Assembly: GCA_035508435.1 (NCBI GenBank)
Contig: DATJNA010000221.1
Location: forward strand, 9,869 to 73,868
Length of the DNA: 64,000 nucleotides
Direction of reading: 5' to 3'
Origin: JASHVB01 sp035508435
Lineage (GTDB): Bacteria > Pseudomonadota > Alphaproteobacteria > Acetobacterales > Acetobacteraceae
The notes beneath the pieces were generated by a model. The model ran no database searches and had not been told where the DNA came from. It saw only the letters and a list, made by a program, of their open reading frames with translations. A program made the translations under genes and the position numbers. Below are positions 25,779-34,577 of the stretch, piece by piece. How positions within the stretch are numbered: the stretch's first letter is position 1; each line of letters starts with the position of its first letter.

Positions 25779-25976
25779 AACCACGGCGAGCGGTCTGGCA
25801 AGAAACCAGGCGAACAAGCTCGCCCTCCACTCGCCCTCCCTGGCATCCTGGAGCCACCGTTGCCTCCAACCGCGGGTTGGCCGCCAGGCCGGTGGCCATT
25901 CACAATGACAAGGAGGGCGAGTTGTCCCGCAATGACACGGACGGTGCGTTGTCTCGCGCTGCTCTGACTTCGGCTG

Positions 25977-26363
25977 CTAGGATCGCTGCACCAGTTCGAT
26001 CATGTAGCCGTCCGGGTCCTTGACGAATGCGATGATCGTGGTGCCGAACTTCACCGGCCCCGGCGGCCGCGTCACCACGCCGCCGGCCTTCGCCGCCACG
26101 TCGCAGGCCGCCGCAACGTCCGGCACTCCCATGGCAAAATGGCCGAATGCGCCGCCTTGCTCGTACTTCTCCACGCCGTAGTTGTAGGTCAGCTCGATCA
26201 CCGTGTTGTTGTCTTCGTCGCCAAAGCCGACGAAGGCCAGAGTGTATTTCCCGTCCGGCACATCGCGGCGGCGCAGCTCCTTCATGCCGAACGCCTTGGA
26301 ATAGAAATCGATGCTGCGCTGCAGGTCGCCGACACGGATCATGGTGTGCAGGTAACGGCTCAT
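25977..26363 (-). CDS. gloA: Lactoylglutathione lyase (glyoxalase I)
   Basis: Isomerises the methylglyoxal-glutathione hemithioacetal to S-lactoylglutathione. The 128-residue length is standard for bacterial GloA. The four metal ligands are visible: His in SRYLHTMIRVGDLQRSIDFY, Glu in NTVIELTYNYG, His in GGAFGHFAMGV and Glu in DPDGYMIELVQRS. The ligand pattern and length fit the Ni(II)-type enzyme. Its ATG overlaps the lpxI stop by four bases, so it is probably co-transcribed with the lipid A gene upstream. Confidence 0.93.
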   Translation of the reverse strand: MSRYLHTMIRVGDLQRSIDFYSKAFGMKELRRRDVPDGKYTLAFVGFGDEDNNTVIELTYNYGVEKYEQGGAFGHFAMGVPDVAAACDVAAKAGGVVTRPPGPVKFGTTIIAFVKDPDGYMIELVQRS

Positions 26364-27256
26364 CGTTCTTCACTCCCCTCAGCAACAGGTTGCGGATCGA
26401 GGCCGAGCAGGAACAAGCCGGCGGCATCCGCCGCGGCCAGGGTGGCCTCGCGTTCGGCCAGAATGGTCCCGCCGGCCTCGAACGCAACCCCCCGCAGGCC
26501 GGCGGCGGCGGCGCCGCGGACCGTCTCCGGTCCGATCGTGGGCAGGTCGGCGCGGCGCTCCTGGCCGGGCTTGGGCAGCTTCACCAGGACGCCGCCAGGG
26601 CCGGGGCGGGCCAGAGCAACGCAGCGCGCCAGCATGGCGTCGGTGCCTTCCGCCGCCTCCAGCGCCAGCACCAGTCCCTGTTGCACCACGCAACCCTGGC
26701 CCACATCCGCTGTCCCGAGGGCGCGAGCGACGGCGACGCCGCGCCGCACATCGGCCATCGCCATCGCGTCCGGCGCGGCGCGGGTCAGCACACCCGCGGG
26801 CGCCAACACGCCACGCAGTATCTCCTCTACACCGATGACGCTGAACCCTTCTTGTCCCAGCACGCGGACGACGGCCCCGAGCATGCCGTCGTCGCCGGCG
26901 AAGGCGGCCATGCCGATGCGGGCCAGGATGCGGGCGCCCTCGGCATCGGGCCGCAGTCCGAGCAAGGATGGCCGGCGCACCGGGCCGATCATCACGATGT
27001 CCTGGCAGCCATTGGCGCGCAGTGCCGCCAGGATCCGGCCGGCAGCGGTGATGCGGATTACCTCGTGCGGCCAGGGTGCCAGGACGTCCGGCGCGGCGAA
27101 GCCTTCCAGGCCCACCACGAAGACGGCGCGGCCGGCAGCGGCGGCGGCGGCGGCAACCTGGCCCGGCAGCGGCCCACCCCCCGCCAGAATCCCCAGCTTG
27201 CGTGGCATCGCTGCATCGCCCGACGCCGGCACACCCGCCGCCGGCATCTCAGGCAT
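26360..27256 (-). CDS. lpxI: UDP-2,3-diacylglucosamine pyrophosphatase LpxI
   Basis: Hydrolyses UDP-2,3-diacylglucosamine to lipid X in lipid A synthesis, replacing LpxH in alphaproteobacteria. The protein is about 298 residues with the LpxI start RKLGILAGGGPLPGQVAAAA, then MIGPVRRPSLLGLRPDA, GDDGMLGAVVRVLGQEGFSV and a C-terminal LPTIGPETVRGAAAAGLRGV followed by AFEAGGT. Two starts are possible, 27256 (with AAGGGCG upstream) and 27208, nearer the conserved residues. Its usual partner lpxA lies 900 bases away on the same strand, but an hcp gene has been placed between them. gloA follows with overlap. Confidence 0.9.
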   Translation of the reverse strand: MPEMPAAGVPASGDAAMPRKLGILAGGGPLPGQVAAAAAAAGRAVFVVGLEGFAAPDVLAPWPHEVIRITAAGRILAALRANGCQDIVMIGPVRRPSLLGLRPDAEGARILARIGMAAFAGDDGMLGAVVRVLGQEGFSVIGVEEILRGVLAPAGVLTRAAPDAMAMADVRRGVAVARALGTADVGQGCVVQQGLVLALEAAEGTDAMLARCVALARPGPGGVLVKLPKPGQERRADLPTIGPETVRGAAAAGLRGVAFEAGGTILAEREATLAAADAAGLFLLGLDPQPVAEGSEER

Positions 27257-27339
27257 TGCATTCGCCCTTGGGTTTCGACATAAGCTGCTTTCCAACCTCA
27301 CAGGCTTGTGAGGTCATTGCCCGCAAGGATCGTACCGGA

Positions 27340-27549
27340 ATGCGCGACGACGAGCCGGCCGCAGGCGATTGCCATGCCGCGTCCATCGGCTTGATGCAAT
27401 GCCTGCAGATGCTGGCGAACGAGGCGGACCGCCGTCGCCTTCCGCGCACCCACCTCGCGCTGCGCCGCGCGATCCGCGCCTGCCGCGCGGAGCAAGAGGG
27501 GACGCCGGTCGCGCGTCCCCGCCCCCGGCGCTCGCTCGCGCTGCACTGA
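27340..27549 (+). CDS. Small basic hypothetical protein
   Basis: A 69-codon frame, MRDDEPAAGDCHAASIGLMQ followed by a helical MLANEADRRRLPRTHLALRR and a strongly Arg/Pro tail. AAGGA lies about ten bases upstream of the ATG. It is opposite in strand to its neighbours lpxI and hcp and has no recognisable domain. A real small gene is possible but GC-rich DNA makes such frames by chance. Confidence 0.35.
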   Translation: MRDDEPAAGDCHAASIGLMQCLQMLANEADRRRLPRTHLALRRAIRACRAEQEGTPVARPRPRRSLALH

Positions 27550-27575
27550 TCCGGGCCGCGTGCCGTCGCACGCCG

Positions 27576-28043
27576 CTAGGACGACGTCGCCGCTTTCACG
27601 TCGTAGGTGACAGTGCTTGGCGAGCCGGTCAGTCCCGCGTCACGCGGATTGAAGGTTTCCGTGATCTTGGTGAAATTCAAAGTCAGTGACTCGACCGGAT
27701 GGCCCTCGGCCGGCCCATCGACCGCGTAATTGGTAATGATGGATCCGGTCAGTTCGTAGCTCAAGAACAGAATGACGCCGGCTGAACCGGCGCCGGTGGT
27801 GGTGAACTTGATCTGCACGGGTGACAGGACGGTGCGGCTGACGCCGGCATTGACGATCAACGGCGAGCATTTGTCGGCCCGCATGGTCACCACGACCTCA
27901 CGGACGGTCACTTCGGCGCCGGCCTGGCTGAAGGACGTATTGGCGCTGAAGCCCCAGCGGAACGTTTCCAGCTTGATCCAGTTCTGATAGCCGGCCGCGG
28001 TCACCGAGCCGGTGATAGTGCCCAGTTTCATGTAGATGGCCAC
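27576..28043 (-). CDS. hcp: Hcp-family type VI secretion protein (orphan)
   Basis: A 155-residue Hcp1-family protein. The start AIYMKLGTITGSVTAAGYQNWIKLETFRWG is the usual first strands of the Hcp barrel; EVTVREVVVTMRADKCSPLI and NAGVSRTVLSPVQIKF follow, and the last strands are SLTLNFTKITETFNP, where Hcp proteins have a conserved Phe-x-x-I/V pattern. Hcp hexamers form the tube of type VI secretion and bind effectors. No other type VI component occurs in the window, so this is an orphan copy, sitting between lpxA and lpxI. It may serve a distant apparatus. Confidence 0.82.
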   Translation of the reverse strand: MAIYMKLGTITGSVTAAGYQNWIKLETFRWGFSANTSFSQAGAEVTVREVVVTMRADKCSPLIVNAGVSRTVLSPVQIKFTTTGAGSAGVILFLSYELTGSIITNYAVDGPAEGHPVESLTLNFTKITETFNPRDAGLTGSPSTVTYDVKAATSS

Positions 28044-28155
28044 GCGATCGCCCTCCCCGCTGCCGGCGTAGGCTATCCGGAACGATGCGCCCCTGTCGAT
28101 GATCTTCTCAGGCGGTGGGCACGGCGAGGGCAGCGGGTGCCGCGGGCGCGCGGCC

Positions 28156-28980
28156 TTATTCGGCGCGGATCAGGCCGCGATGGCTCGGGGTATCGATGAA
28201 GGCCAGGATCTCCGCCACCAGCGGATCCGCGCCGAAGCGGCGGCGGGTATCCTCGAGGCGCTGCGCGAACACGCCTTCGTGACTGAACAAGGAACGAAAC
28301 GCGCTGTGCAGGCCCTGGATCTGCGCCTTGTCGAAACCGCGACGCTTCAGGCCGATCACGTTCAGCCCCGCCAGGCGAGCCCGGTTGCCGATCACGCTGC
28401 CGAACGGGATCACGTCGGCCTCCACGCCGGAGACGCCGCCGATCATCGCCGCGCGGCCGATGCGCACGAACTGGTGGATCGCCGCCGCACCGCCGATCAC
28501 CGCGTGGTCGGCGATACTGACATGCCCGCCCATGACGGCATTGTTCGCGACCAGCACGTGGTCGCCCAGCGTGCAGTCGTGCGCCACATGCGTGACAGCC
28601 ATCAGCATGCAGTCGCTGCCGATGCGGGTGATGCCCTTGCCGGTGATGGTGCCGCGGTGGATGGTGCAATGTTCGCGGATTTGCGTGCGCGCGCCGATCT
28701 CGCAGCGCGTTCGCTCGCCTTGGTATTTCAGGTCCTGCGGCGCGAGGCCGACGGTGCAGAATGGATACAGGACCACGCCCGGTCCGATGCGGGTGTAGCC
28801 GTCCACCACCACGTGCGACACCAGTTGGGCGCCATCCTCGATGGTGACGTCGGGCCCGACGGTGCAATAGGGGCCGATGCGGACGCCGGCGCCGAGCTCT
28901 GCCGTCGGCGCCACGATGGCCGACGGATGGATGGCCAGGCGGGCGGTGCCGGGGACGAGCGTCTCGGTCAGTGCATCCAT
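28156..28980 (-). CDS. lpxA: UDP-N-acetylglucosamine acyltransferase
   Basis: First committed acylation of lipid A synthesis. The 274-residue protein shows the left-handed helix hexapeptide pattern from the start (IHPSAIVAPTAELGAGVRIG onward). The catalytic His and its neighbours are in MAVTHVAHDCTLGDHVLVAN, and the C-terminal helical part includes GLKRRGFDKAQIQGLHSAFR. ATG 28980 is chosen; the upstream ATG at 29001 adds only seven unsupported residues. Gene order lpxA-hcp-lpxI-gloA on the minus strand breaks the lpxA-lpxI adjacency common in alphaproteobacteria. Confidence 0.94.
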   Translation of the reverse strand: MDALTETLVPGTARLAIHPSAIVAPTAELGAGVRIGPYCTVGPDVTIEDGAQLVSHVVVDGYTRIGPGVVLYPFCTVGLAPQDLKYQGERTRCEIGARTQIREHCTIHRGTITGKGITRIGSDCMLMAVTHVAHDCTLGDHVLVANNAVMGGHVSIADHAVIGGAAAIHQFVRIGRAAMIGGVSGVEADVIPFGSVIGNRARLAGLNVIGLKRRGFDKAQIQGLHSAFRSLFSHEGVFAQRLEDTRRRFGADPLVAEILAFIDTPSHRGLIRAE

Positions 28981-29170
28981 ACTGCTGTCTCTCGCACGCA
29001 ACGGATCAGGAGGGGAGTTATCAGGCTATGGTCGGGCGGGGCGTCCACCAACTCAATCATTGTTGCCGCATGTTTCGCGAAGCGGCTTGTAACGCGCTGT
29101 TTCCGTTAGGATTTGGGCTTTTCCGTGGCAGCGGTTACAGCGGGACGCCGATGCGTGCAAGGAGCCGGCC

Positions 29171-30259
29171 ATGGCAATCGCCGACGTCGAAACAGGATTC
29201 TATCGCATCGCTCTGCCGGTGCCGCTGTCGGATTCGACCCATGGCACGATGACGCATTTCGAACTCGTCACCGTGCGGCTGCGCGATTCGGACGGCGCGG
29301 AAGGCGTGGGCTGGACCTACACCACCGGCGCCGGCGGCGCGGCGGTGCATGCACTGATCGCACAAGGCCTGCGCGACGTCTTGCTCGGTGCCGATGCCGA
29401 TGCGATCGAGGCGCTGTGGCAGAAGATGTGGTGGCGGCTGCACTTCGGCGGTCGTGGTGGTTCGGTCAGCCTGGCAGTGTCGGCATGTGACATCGCATTG
29501 TGGGATTTGCAGGCGCGGCGGTTGGGAAAGCCGTTGTGGCGCCTGCTGGGCGGCTTCGATCCTGCGGTGCCCTGCTATGCCGGCGGCATCGATCTGGAGT
29601 TCCCGCTCGATGCGCTGCTGCGCCAGACGGATGACAACCTCGCCAAGGGATTTCGCGCCATCAAGATGAAGGTCGGCCGGCCGCGTCTGTCGGAGGACGT
29701 GGAACGCGTCCGCGCGATGCGCGCGCATCTCGGCGCGGACTTTCCGCTGATGGCGGATGCCAATATGCGCTGGACGGTGGACCAGGCAATCCGCGCGGCG
29801 CGCGCGTTGCAGAACCAGAATTTGGTGTGGCTGGAGGAGCCGACCATTCCCGACGACGTCGCCGGTCATGCCCGCATCGTGCGCGATGGCGGCGTGCCGA
29901 TCGCCACCGGCGAGAACCTGCACACGCTGCATGAATTCACCCAGATGATTGCGGCCGGCGGCGTGACCTTCCCGGAACCCGACGCGACCAACTGCGGCGG
30001 CGTGACCGTATTCATGAAGGTCGCGCATCTGGCGGAGGCTTTTAATCTGCCGCTGACCTCGCACGGCGCGCACGACCTGACCGTGCATCTGCTGGCCGCG
30101 GTGCCGAACCGATCGTATCTGGAAGTGCACGGGTTTGGTCTGGACCGCTACATCGCACAGCCGATGGAACTGCGCGATGGCGAGGCGATCGCGCCGGACC
30201 GTCCCGGCCATGGCGTCGCGTTCGACTGGCAGGCATTGCAAGCGACGCGCGCCGGTTGA
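29171..30259 (+). CDS. Enolase-superfamily (mandelate racemase/muconate lactonizing) enzyme
   Basis: A 362-residue enolase-superfamily protein. The N-terminal capping domain precedes a barrel with the general-base pair FRAIKMKVGRP (Lys-x-Lys), metal ligands in MADANMRW (Asp), VWLEEPTIP (Glu) and IATGENLHT (Glu), and a catalytic His in LTSHGAHDLTVHLL. Both Lys and His bases are present, as in the mandelate racemase subgroup. It acts on carboxylate substrates by proton abstraction (racemisation, dehydration or cycloisomerisation); the substrate is not determined. It is followed 36 bases later by hyuA-hyuB, suggesting a shared catabolic pathway. Confidence 0.87.
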   Translation: MAIADVETGFYRIALPVPLSDSTHGTMTHFELVTVRLRDSDGAEGVGWTYTTGAGGAAVHALIAQGLRDVLLGADADAIEALWQKMWWRLHFGGRGGSVSLAVSACDIALWDLQARRLGKPLWRLLGGFDPAVPCYAGGIDLEFPLDALLRQTDDNLAKGFRAIKMKVGRPRLSEDVERVRAMRAHLGADFPLMADANMRWTVDQAIRAARALQNQNLVWLEEPTIPDDVAGHARIVRDGGVPIATGENLHTLHEFTQMIAAGGVTFPEPDATNCGGVTVFMKVAHLAEAFNLPLTSHGAHDLTVHLLAAVPNRSYLEVHGFGLDRYIAQPMELRDGEAIAPDRPGHGVAFDWQALQATRAG

Positions 30260-30295
30260 AAACTCGGCGGGCAGCATTGCCCAGAGGAACCCCCG

Positions 30296-32362
30296 GTGCC
30301 GGACGTTCATTACTCAATAGGAACAGATGTCGGAGGGACGTTCACCGATCTGGTGTTCGTGACGCCGTCCGGCGAGGCGCATTGTTTCAAGGTGCCCAGC
30401 ACCCCGGCGCGTCCGGGCGAAAGCATCCTGACCGGCGTCGAGGAGATCCGCACCGTGCTGCGTCCCGATCCGGCCGCCTGGCGCGATGCGTTCCACACCC
30501 ACAGCAGCACGGTCGCGACCAACGCGCTGATCGAGCGCCGCGGCGCCCGGATCGGCATGATCACGACGATTGGCTTCCGCGATTTGTTCGAATTGCAACG
30601 GCTGGCGATCCCGCATCCGATGCGGTTCGATTCACGCCGTCCGGCACCTCTGGTGCCGCGCGAACTGGTGCGCGAAGTGGCCGGCCGCATCGGCGCCGAC
30701 GGCAAGGAGATCGATCCGCTCGACGAAGCCGGTGTGGTGTCGGCGGCGCGCGCACTGCAAGCCGCCGGAGTGGAGATAGCGGTGGTCGCGCTGCTGCACA
30801 GCTATCGCAATCCGGCGCATGAGCGTCGCATCCGCGCAGTGATCGAACGCGAGGGCATTGGGCTACGGGTAGAACTCTCCAGCGATATCTGGCCGCAGGC
30901 GCGCGAATACGAACGGGCGGTGCTGACCGCGATCAATGCCGGCGTGCGGCCGGTCATCGAGTCCTATGTCGGCCGGCTCACCGACGGGCTGGGTGCACGC
31001 GATCTCGCGCTGCCCGCGCGGGTGGCGCGTTCCAATGGCGGGGCGGAACTCGCGCGCACGATGCGCGACCGCCCGGTGGTGGCGCTGCTGTCCGGGCCGG
31101 CCGCGGGCGTGGCAGGAGCGGCCGACGCAGCGGACGATGCCGGCTGGCCGGCGGCGGACCTGATGACGCTGGATGTCGGCGGCACCAGCGCGGATATCGG
31201 CGTGATTCGCAACGGCCGACCGGTGTTGAGCAGCGAAGAGGTGGTGGGGGATTTTCCGGTGCTGGTGCCGACGGTGGCAGTGTCCAGCATCGGCGCCGGC
31301 GGTGGGTCCATCATCTGGCTGGACAGCACGCACTCTTTGAAGGTGGGACCGCGCAGTGTCGGGGCCGATCCGGGGCCGGCATGTTACGGCGGCGGCTCGC
31401 TGACACCGGCGCTGACCGATGCGTTCCTGCTGGCCGGGTTCTTGACTCCAGGGCAGCGCCTGGGCGGCAAGCTGGCGTTGCAGCCGGAACCGGCGCGCGC
31501 GGCGCTGGCGACGCTCGGCCGCGCGTTGGGCTGGTCGGCGGAGCAAACCGCGGATGGCGCGATCCGCGTCGCCACCGCGATGCTCGCAGCGGAGGCGACG
31601 CGGGTGCTGGCGCGTCGCGGTGTCGATGCGCCGCGCTTCCGCATGGTGGCCTTTGGTGGCGCGGGCCCGTTGCTGGCGGCACTGATGGCGGAGGAGATCG
31701 CAATCGATACGATCTTGATCCCGCCCTTCCCCGGCGCGCTCAGCGCGTTGGGCGCGGCGCGCGCGGACATCGAGGGCGACCTGGTGCAGCCGCTGTATGC
31801 GCGCCTGCATGAGATCGGCGCGGATGAACTAACTGGTGAGTACCATTCCCTGGCGCGAGCCGGCGCCGCCTGGGTGGCGGAGCAAGGCGACAGCGGCGTG
31901 ACCGCGACGCATTTCAGCTACGCGGCGGATATGCGTTATGAGGGCCAGGGCTACGATGTCGCCGTGGCACTCGACGAAGCATGGTTGCGCGACGGTGATG
32001 GCGCCCGCATCGGCACTGCGTTCCATGCCGCGCATCGCGCGACTTACGGCCATGCCACGGAACAGAACGAGGTATGGCTGAAGGAATTGCGTGTCCATAT
32101 CGTCGGCACCATGCCGCGCCGGCGCGTCCGCGCGGTGCGCGAGGATGGAGCGGAGCCGCGCACGTCCCGCGCGATCCGTCTGAACGGCCACGAAATGACC
32201 GCCGCGGTGGTGAGCCGCGCCGAACTGCGCGCGGGCGAAACGCTGGCGGGACCGGCGATCGTCAACCAGATGGACACCACCACGCTGATCCCGCCCGGCT
32301 GGACCGCGAGCCTCGCGCCATCCGGCGCCCTGATCCTGCACTATGCCGGAGCCACGCCATGA
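30296..32362 (+). CDS. hyuA: Hydantoinase/oxoprolinase subunit A
   Basis: A 688-residue HyuA-type subunit of ATP-dependent N-methylhydantoinase/5-oxoprolinase/acetone-carboxylase-like enzymes. Phosphate-binding acidic loops appear twice: TDVGGTFTDLVFVTPSG at the N-terminus and MTLDVGGTSADIGVIRNG near 290, typical of the actin-like fold. The start is GTG 30296. The stop overlaps the hyuB start by four bases. The pair hydrolyses cyclic amides using ATP. Together with the enolase-superfamily enzyme just upstream it likely forms a catabolic operon for a ring amide or related acid. Confidence 0.9.
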   Translation: MPDVHYSIGTDVGGTFTDLVFVTPSGEAHCFKVPSTPARPGESILTGVEEIRTVLRPDPAAWRDAFHTHSSTVATNALIERRGARIGMITTIGFRDLFELQRLAIPHPMRFDSRRPAPLVPRELVREVAGRIGADGKEIDPLDEAGVVSAARALQAAGVEIAVVALLHSYRNPAHERRIRAVIEREGIGLRVELSSDIWPQAREYERAVLTAINAGVRPVIESYVGRLTDGLGARDLALPARVARSNGGAELARTMRDRPVVALLSGPAAGVAGAADAADDAGWPAADLMTLDVGGTSADIGVIRNGRPVLSSEEVVGDFPVLVPTVAVSSIGAGGGSIIWLDSTHSLKVGPRSVGADPGPACYGGGSLTPALTDAFLLAGFLTPGQRLGGKLALQPEPARAALATLGRALGWSAEQTADGAIRVATAMLAAEATRVLARRGVDAPRFRMVAFGGAGPLLAALMAEEIAIDTILIPPFPGALSALGAARADIEGDLVQPLYARLHEIGADELTGEYHSLARAGAAWVAEQGDSGVTATHFSYAADMRYEGQGYDVAVALDEAWLRDGDGARIGTAFHAAHRATYGHATEQNEVWLKELRVHIVGTMPRRRVRAVREDGAEPRTSRAIRLNGHEMTAAVVSRAELRAGETLAGPAIVNQMDTTTLIPPGWTASLAPSGALILHYAGATP

Positions 32363-34356
32363 ACGACATCAGCCCGAGCGCCGTGACCCACGACGCCGCC
32401 ACCACCGAAATCTTTGCCAACCTGTTCAAGGCCGTCGTCGATGAGATGGCGTGGATCCTGTTGCGGTCCTCGCACACCACGTTTGTGAAGGAGACGCAGG
32501 ACTTTGCCGTCTCGCTGGTGACGCCGGAGGGCGAAATCTTTGCCTATCCCTACGGCAGTGGTGCGACGCCGATCATGGGCGTGCCGATGCATGCCGGCAC
32601 GCAGGCGGTGGACGATTGGGAACCGGGCGACGTGTTGTTCACCAACGACCCCTACTCTACCGGCGGCATGGTGATGCACCTCAACGACATCTACTTGTTC
32701 CGGCCGATCTTCGTTGATGGCACGCTGCTGTGCTTCGCCTGGGCGTTCATCCACTGCACCGATGTCGGCGGCTACGCGCCCGGCAGCATCGACATGCAGA
32801 ACAACGAGGTGTTCCAGGAAGGCCTGCGCATGCGGCCGTTCCGGCTGTATCGCCGTGGCGAGCTGAACACCGAGATGTGGCACGTGTTCGCCGACAATTG
32901 CCGCATTCCGTCGCTGAACTGGGGCGATCTGACCGCCTGCACCGCGGCGCTCGGAAAGGCCGAGCAACGCATGCATCGCCTGGCGCAACGCTATGGGCGC
33001 GACGCGGTGGCCGCGGCGATGCGCGGCACGCTCGATCGCACGGAGCAAATGGCGCGCGATGTGCTGCAGCGGATTCCGGCGGGCGAATACCGGTTCACCG
33101 AGTTCTTCGAGGACGACTATATCAGCGACGTGCCCGTGCGCATTGCGCTGAAGCTGGTATCGCACGGCGATGGGCGCGTGACGCTGGACTACACGGGCTC
33201 CGACCCGCAGGTGCGCGCCGCGTTGAACCTGCCCACCGGCGGCATGCGACGGCATCCCTTCCTGTCGATGGGGCTGGTCAATTTCGTGATGACGAAAGCG
33301 GAGGGGATTCACATCAACGCCGGCATCCTGCGCTGCATCGACCTGGTGCTGCCGGAGGCGTCGATTGTGAATGCGCGCTTCCCGGCTGCCTGCGGCATGC
33401 GCTTCACCACGGCGATGCGCGTCTATGATCTGGTGATGGGTGCACTGTCGCAGGCGCTGCCGGGCCAGGTGCCGGCGGGTGGCGGCAATACGCTGGTGGT
33501 GTCGTATATTTCCACCTCGGAACTTGGCAGCAGCGGACGCGTGGTGGTGGCGAATCCGGTGCCGGCCGGTTCGGCCGGCGGGCCGGATCGCGACGGCGTT
33601 TCCGGCACGGACTTTTCCGTGGCGTTCCTGCGCAACGTGCCCGCGGAGGTGCTGGAAGCGGAAGTGCCGGTGGTGGTGCGCAGCTACGGCCTGGTGCCGG
33701 ACACCGAAGGTGCCGGCCGATACCGCGGCGGCTTTGGCGCGGAATTCGAAGTGGAAGTGCGGCATCCGAGTGCGGTACTGGTGATGCGCGGCAAGGACCG
33801 CTTCCGGTTCGGCAGTTGGGGGGCATTCGGCGGCGGTGGCGGGTCGGTCAACGGCAACACCGGGCAGCGCGGCGATACGCTGCACGATATCGGCAAACGC
33901 ACGGTCTATCGTCCCGAAATGGCCGAGCGTATCCGCATGTGGAGCGGCGGCGGCGGCGGCTATGGCGACCCATTGGAGCGCGATCCTGCCGCGGTGGCCA
34001 CGGATGTCGTCGCGGAACTGGTGTCGCCGGCGCGCGCCCGCGATGTCTATGGCGTGGTCATGGTCGACGGCGTGGTCGATGAAGCGTCCACCGCGCGGCA
34101 GCGCGAGACTCTCCGTGCCGCGCGGGGTGAGTTGCCGATGTTCGATTTCGGTCCCGGCCGCAGCGAATGGGAACGGGCCCATGGCGAGGCGGCGGAACAG
34201 ATCGCGGCATGGCTGCCGTCGCTGCCGCTCGGGGTGCGGCGTTATGCACAAGGGCAGGTGTATCGCAAACTGCATGAAACGGGTGCCGGCCCTTACGGCG
34301 TTGCATTGGTCAACGACGTGCTGGCCAATGTGGGGGCGGCCTTGCTGGCGGGATGA
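32359..34356 (+). CDS. hyuB: Hydantoinase/oxoprolinase subunit B
   Basis: A 665-residue HyuB-type subunit. The family start is ATTEIFANLFKAVVDEMAWI, followed by LLRSSHTTFVKETQDFAVSL, DVLFTNDPYSTGGMVMHLND and, in the C-terminal half, RYRGGFGAEFEVEV and GSWGAFGGGGGSVNGN, with a Gly-rich YGDPLERDPAAV near 535. It forms the catalytic partner of HyuA. The last 60 residues (TGAGPYGVALVNDVLANVGA) are less typical. The two genes are translationally coupled by ATGA. Downstream lies a repeat region before the esterase. Confidence 0.9.
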   Translation: MNDISPSAVTHDAATTEIFANLFKAVVDEMAWILLRSSHTTFVKETQDFAVSLVTPEGEIFAYPYGSGATPIMGVPMHAGTQAVDDWEPGDVLFTNDPYSTGGMVMHLNDIYLFRPIFVDGTLLCFAWAFIHCTDVGGYAPGSIDMQNNEVFQEGLRMRPFRLYRRGELNTEMWHVFADNCRIPSLNWGDLTACTAALGKAEQRMHRLAQRYGRDAVAAAMRGTLDRTEQMARDVLQRIPAGEYRFTEFFEDDYISDVPVRIALKLVSHGDGRVTLDYTGSDPQVRAALNLPTGGMRRHPFLSMGLVNFVMTKAEGIHINAGILRCIDLVLPEASIVNARFPAACGMRFTTAMRVYDLVMGALSQALPGQVPAGGGNTLVVSYISTSELGSSGRVVVANPVPAGSAGGPDRDGVSGTDFSVAFLRNVPAEVLEAEVPVVVRSYGLVPDTEGAGRYRGGFGAEFEVEVRHPSAVLVMRGKDRFRFGSWGAFGGGGGSVNGNTGQRGDTLHDIGKRTVYRPEMAERIRMWSGGGGGYGDPLERDPAAVATDVVAELVSPARARDVYGVVMVDGVVDEASTARQRETLRAARGELPMFDFGPGRSEWERAHGEAAEQIAAWLPSLPLGVRRYAQGQVYRKLHETGAGPYGVALVNDVLANVGAALLAG

Positions 34357-34376
34357 GGCGCGCACGTATGGTGTCG

Positions 34377-34494
34377 GTGCGAGGAGCCAGGTGACGAAGC
34401 AATCCCGGTCGGCTCGGTGCGCGGAGCGTTCGCGCCAACCCATGACCGGGATTGCTGCGTCCCGCCGCGCTTCGCTCGCGGTCCTCGGACTGAC
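34377..34494. repeat. Palindromic intergenic repeat (TCATTGCGAGG family), copy 3
   Basis: A 118-bp element running GTGCGAGGAGCCAGGTGACG, then AAGCAATCCCGGTC, mirrored by GACCGGGATTGCTGCGTC and GCTCGCGGTCCTCGGACTGA. It has the same core (GAAGCAATC/GATTGCTTC) as copies 1, 2 and 5. Confidence 0.8.
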
Positions 34495-34500
34495 ATGATC

Positions 34501-34556
34501 ATTCGCAATGACATAATCATTGGCAACGACAGATTCATTCGCAATGACATAATCAT
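34501..34556. repeat. Direct repeat pair upstream of the esterase
   Basis: The 20-mer ATTCGCAATGACATAATCAT occurs exactly at 34501-34520 and 34537-34556, period 36, with a degenerate copy between. It derives from the end of the adjacent palindromic element and lies in the promoter/leader region of the esterase gene. Confidence 0.85.
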
Positions 34557-34577
34557 GCTGCAGTCAGGAGAATAGCC

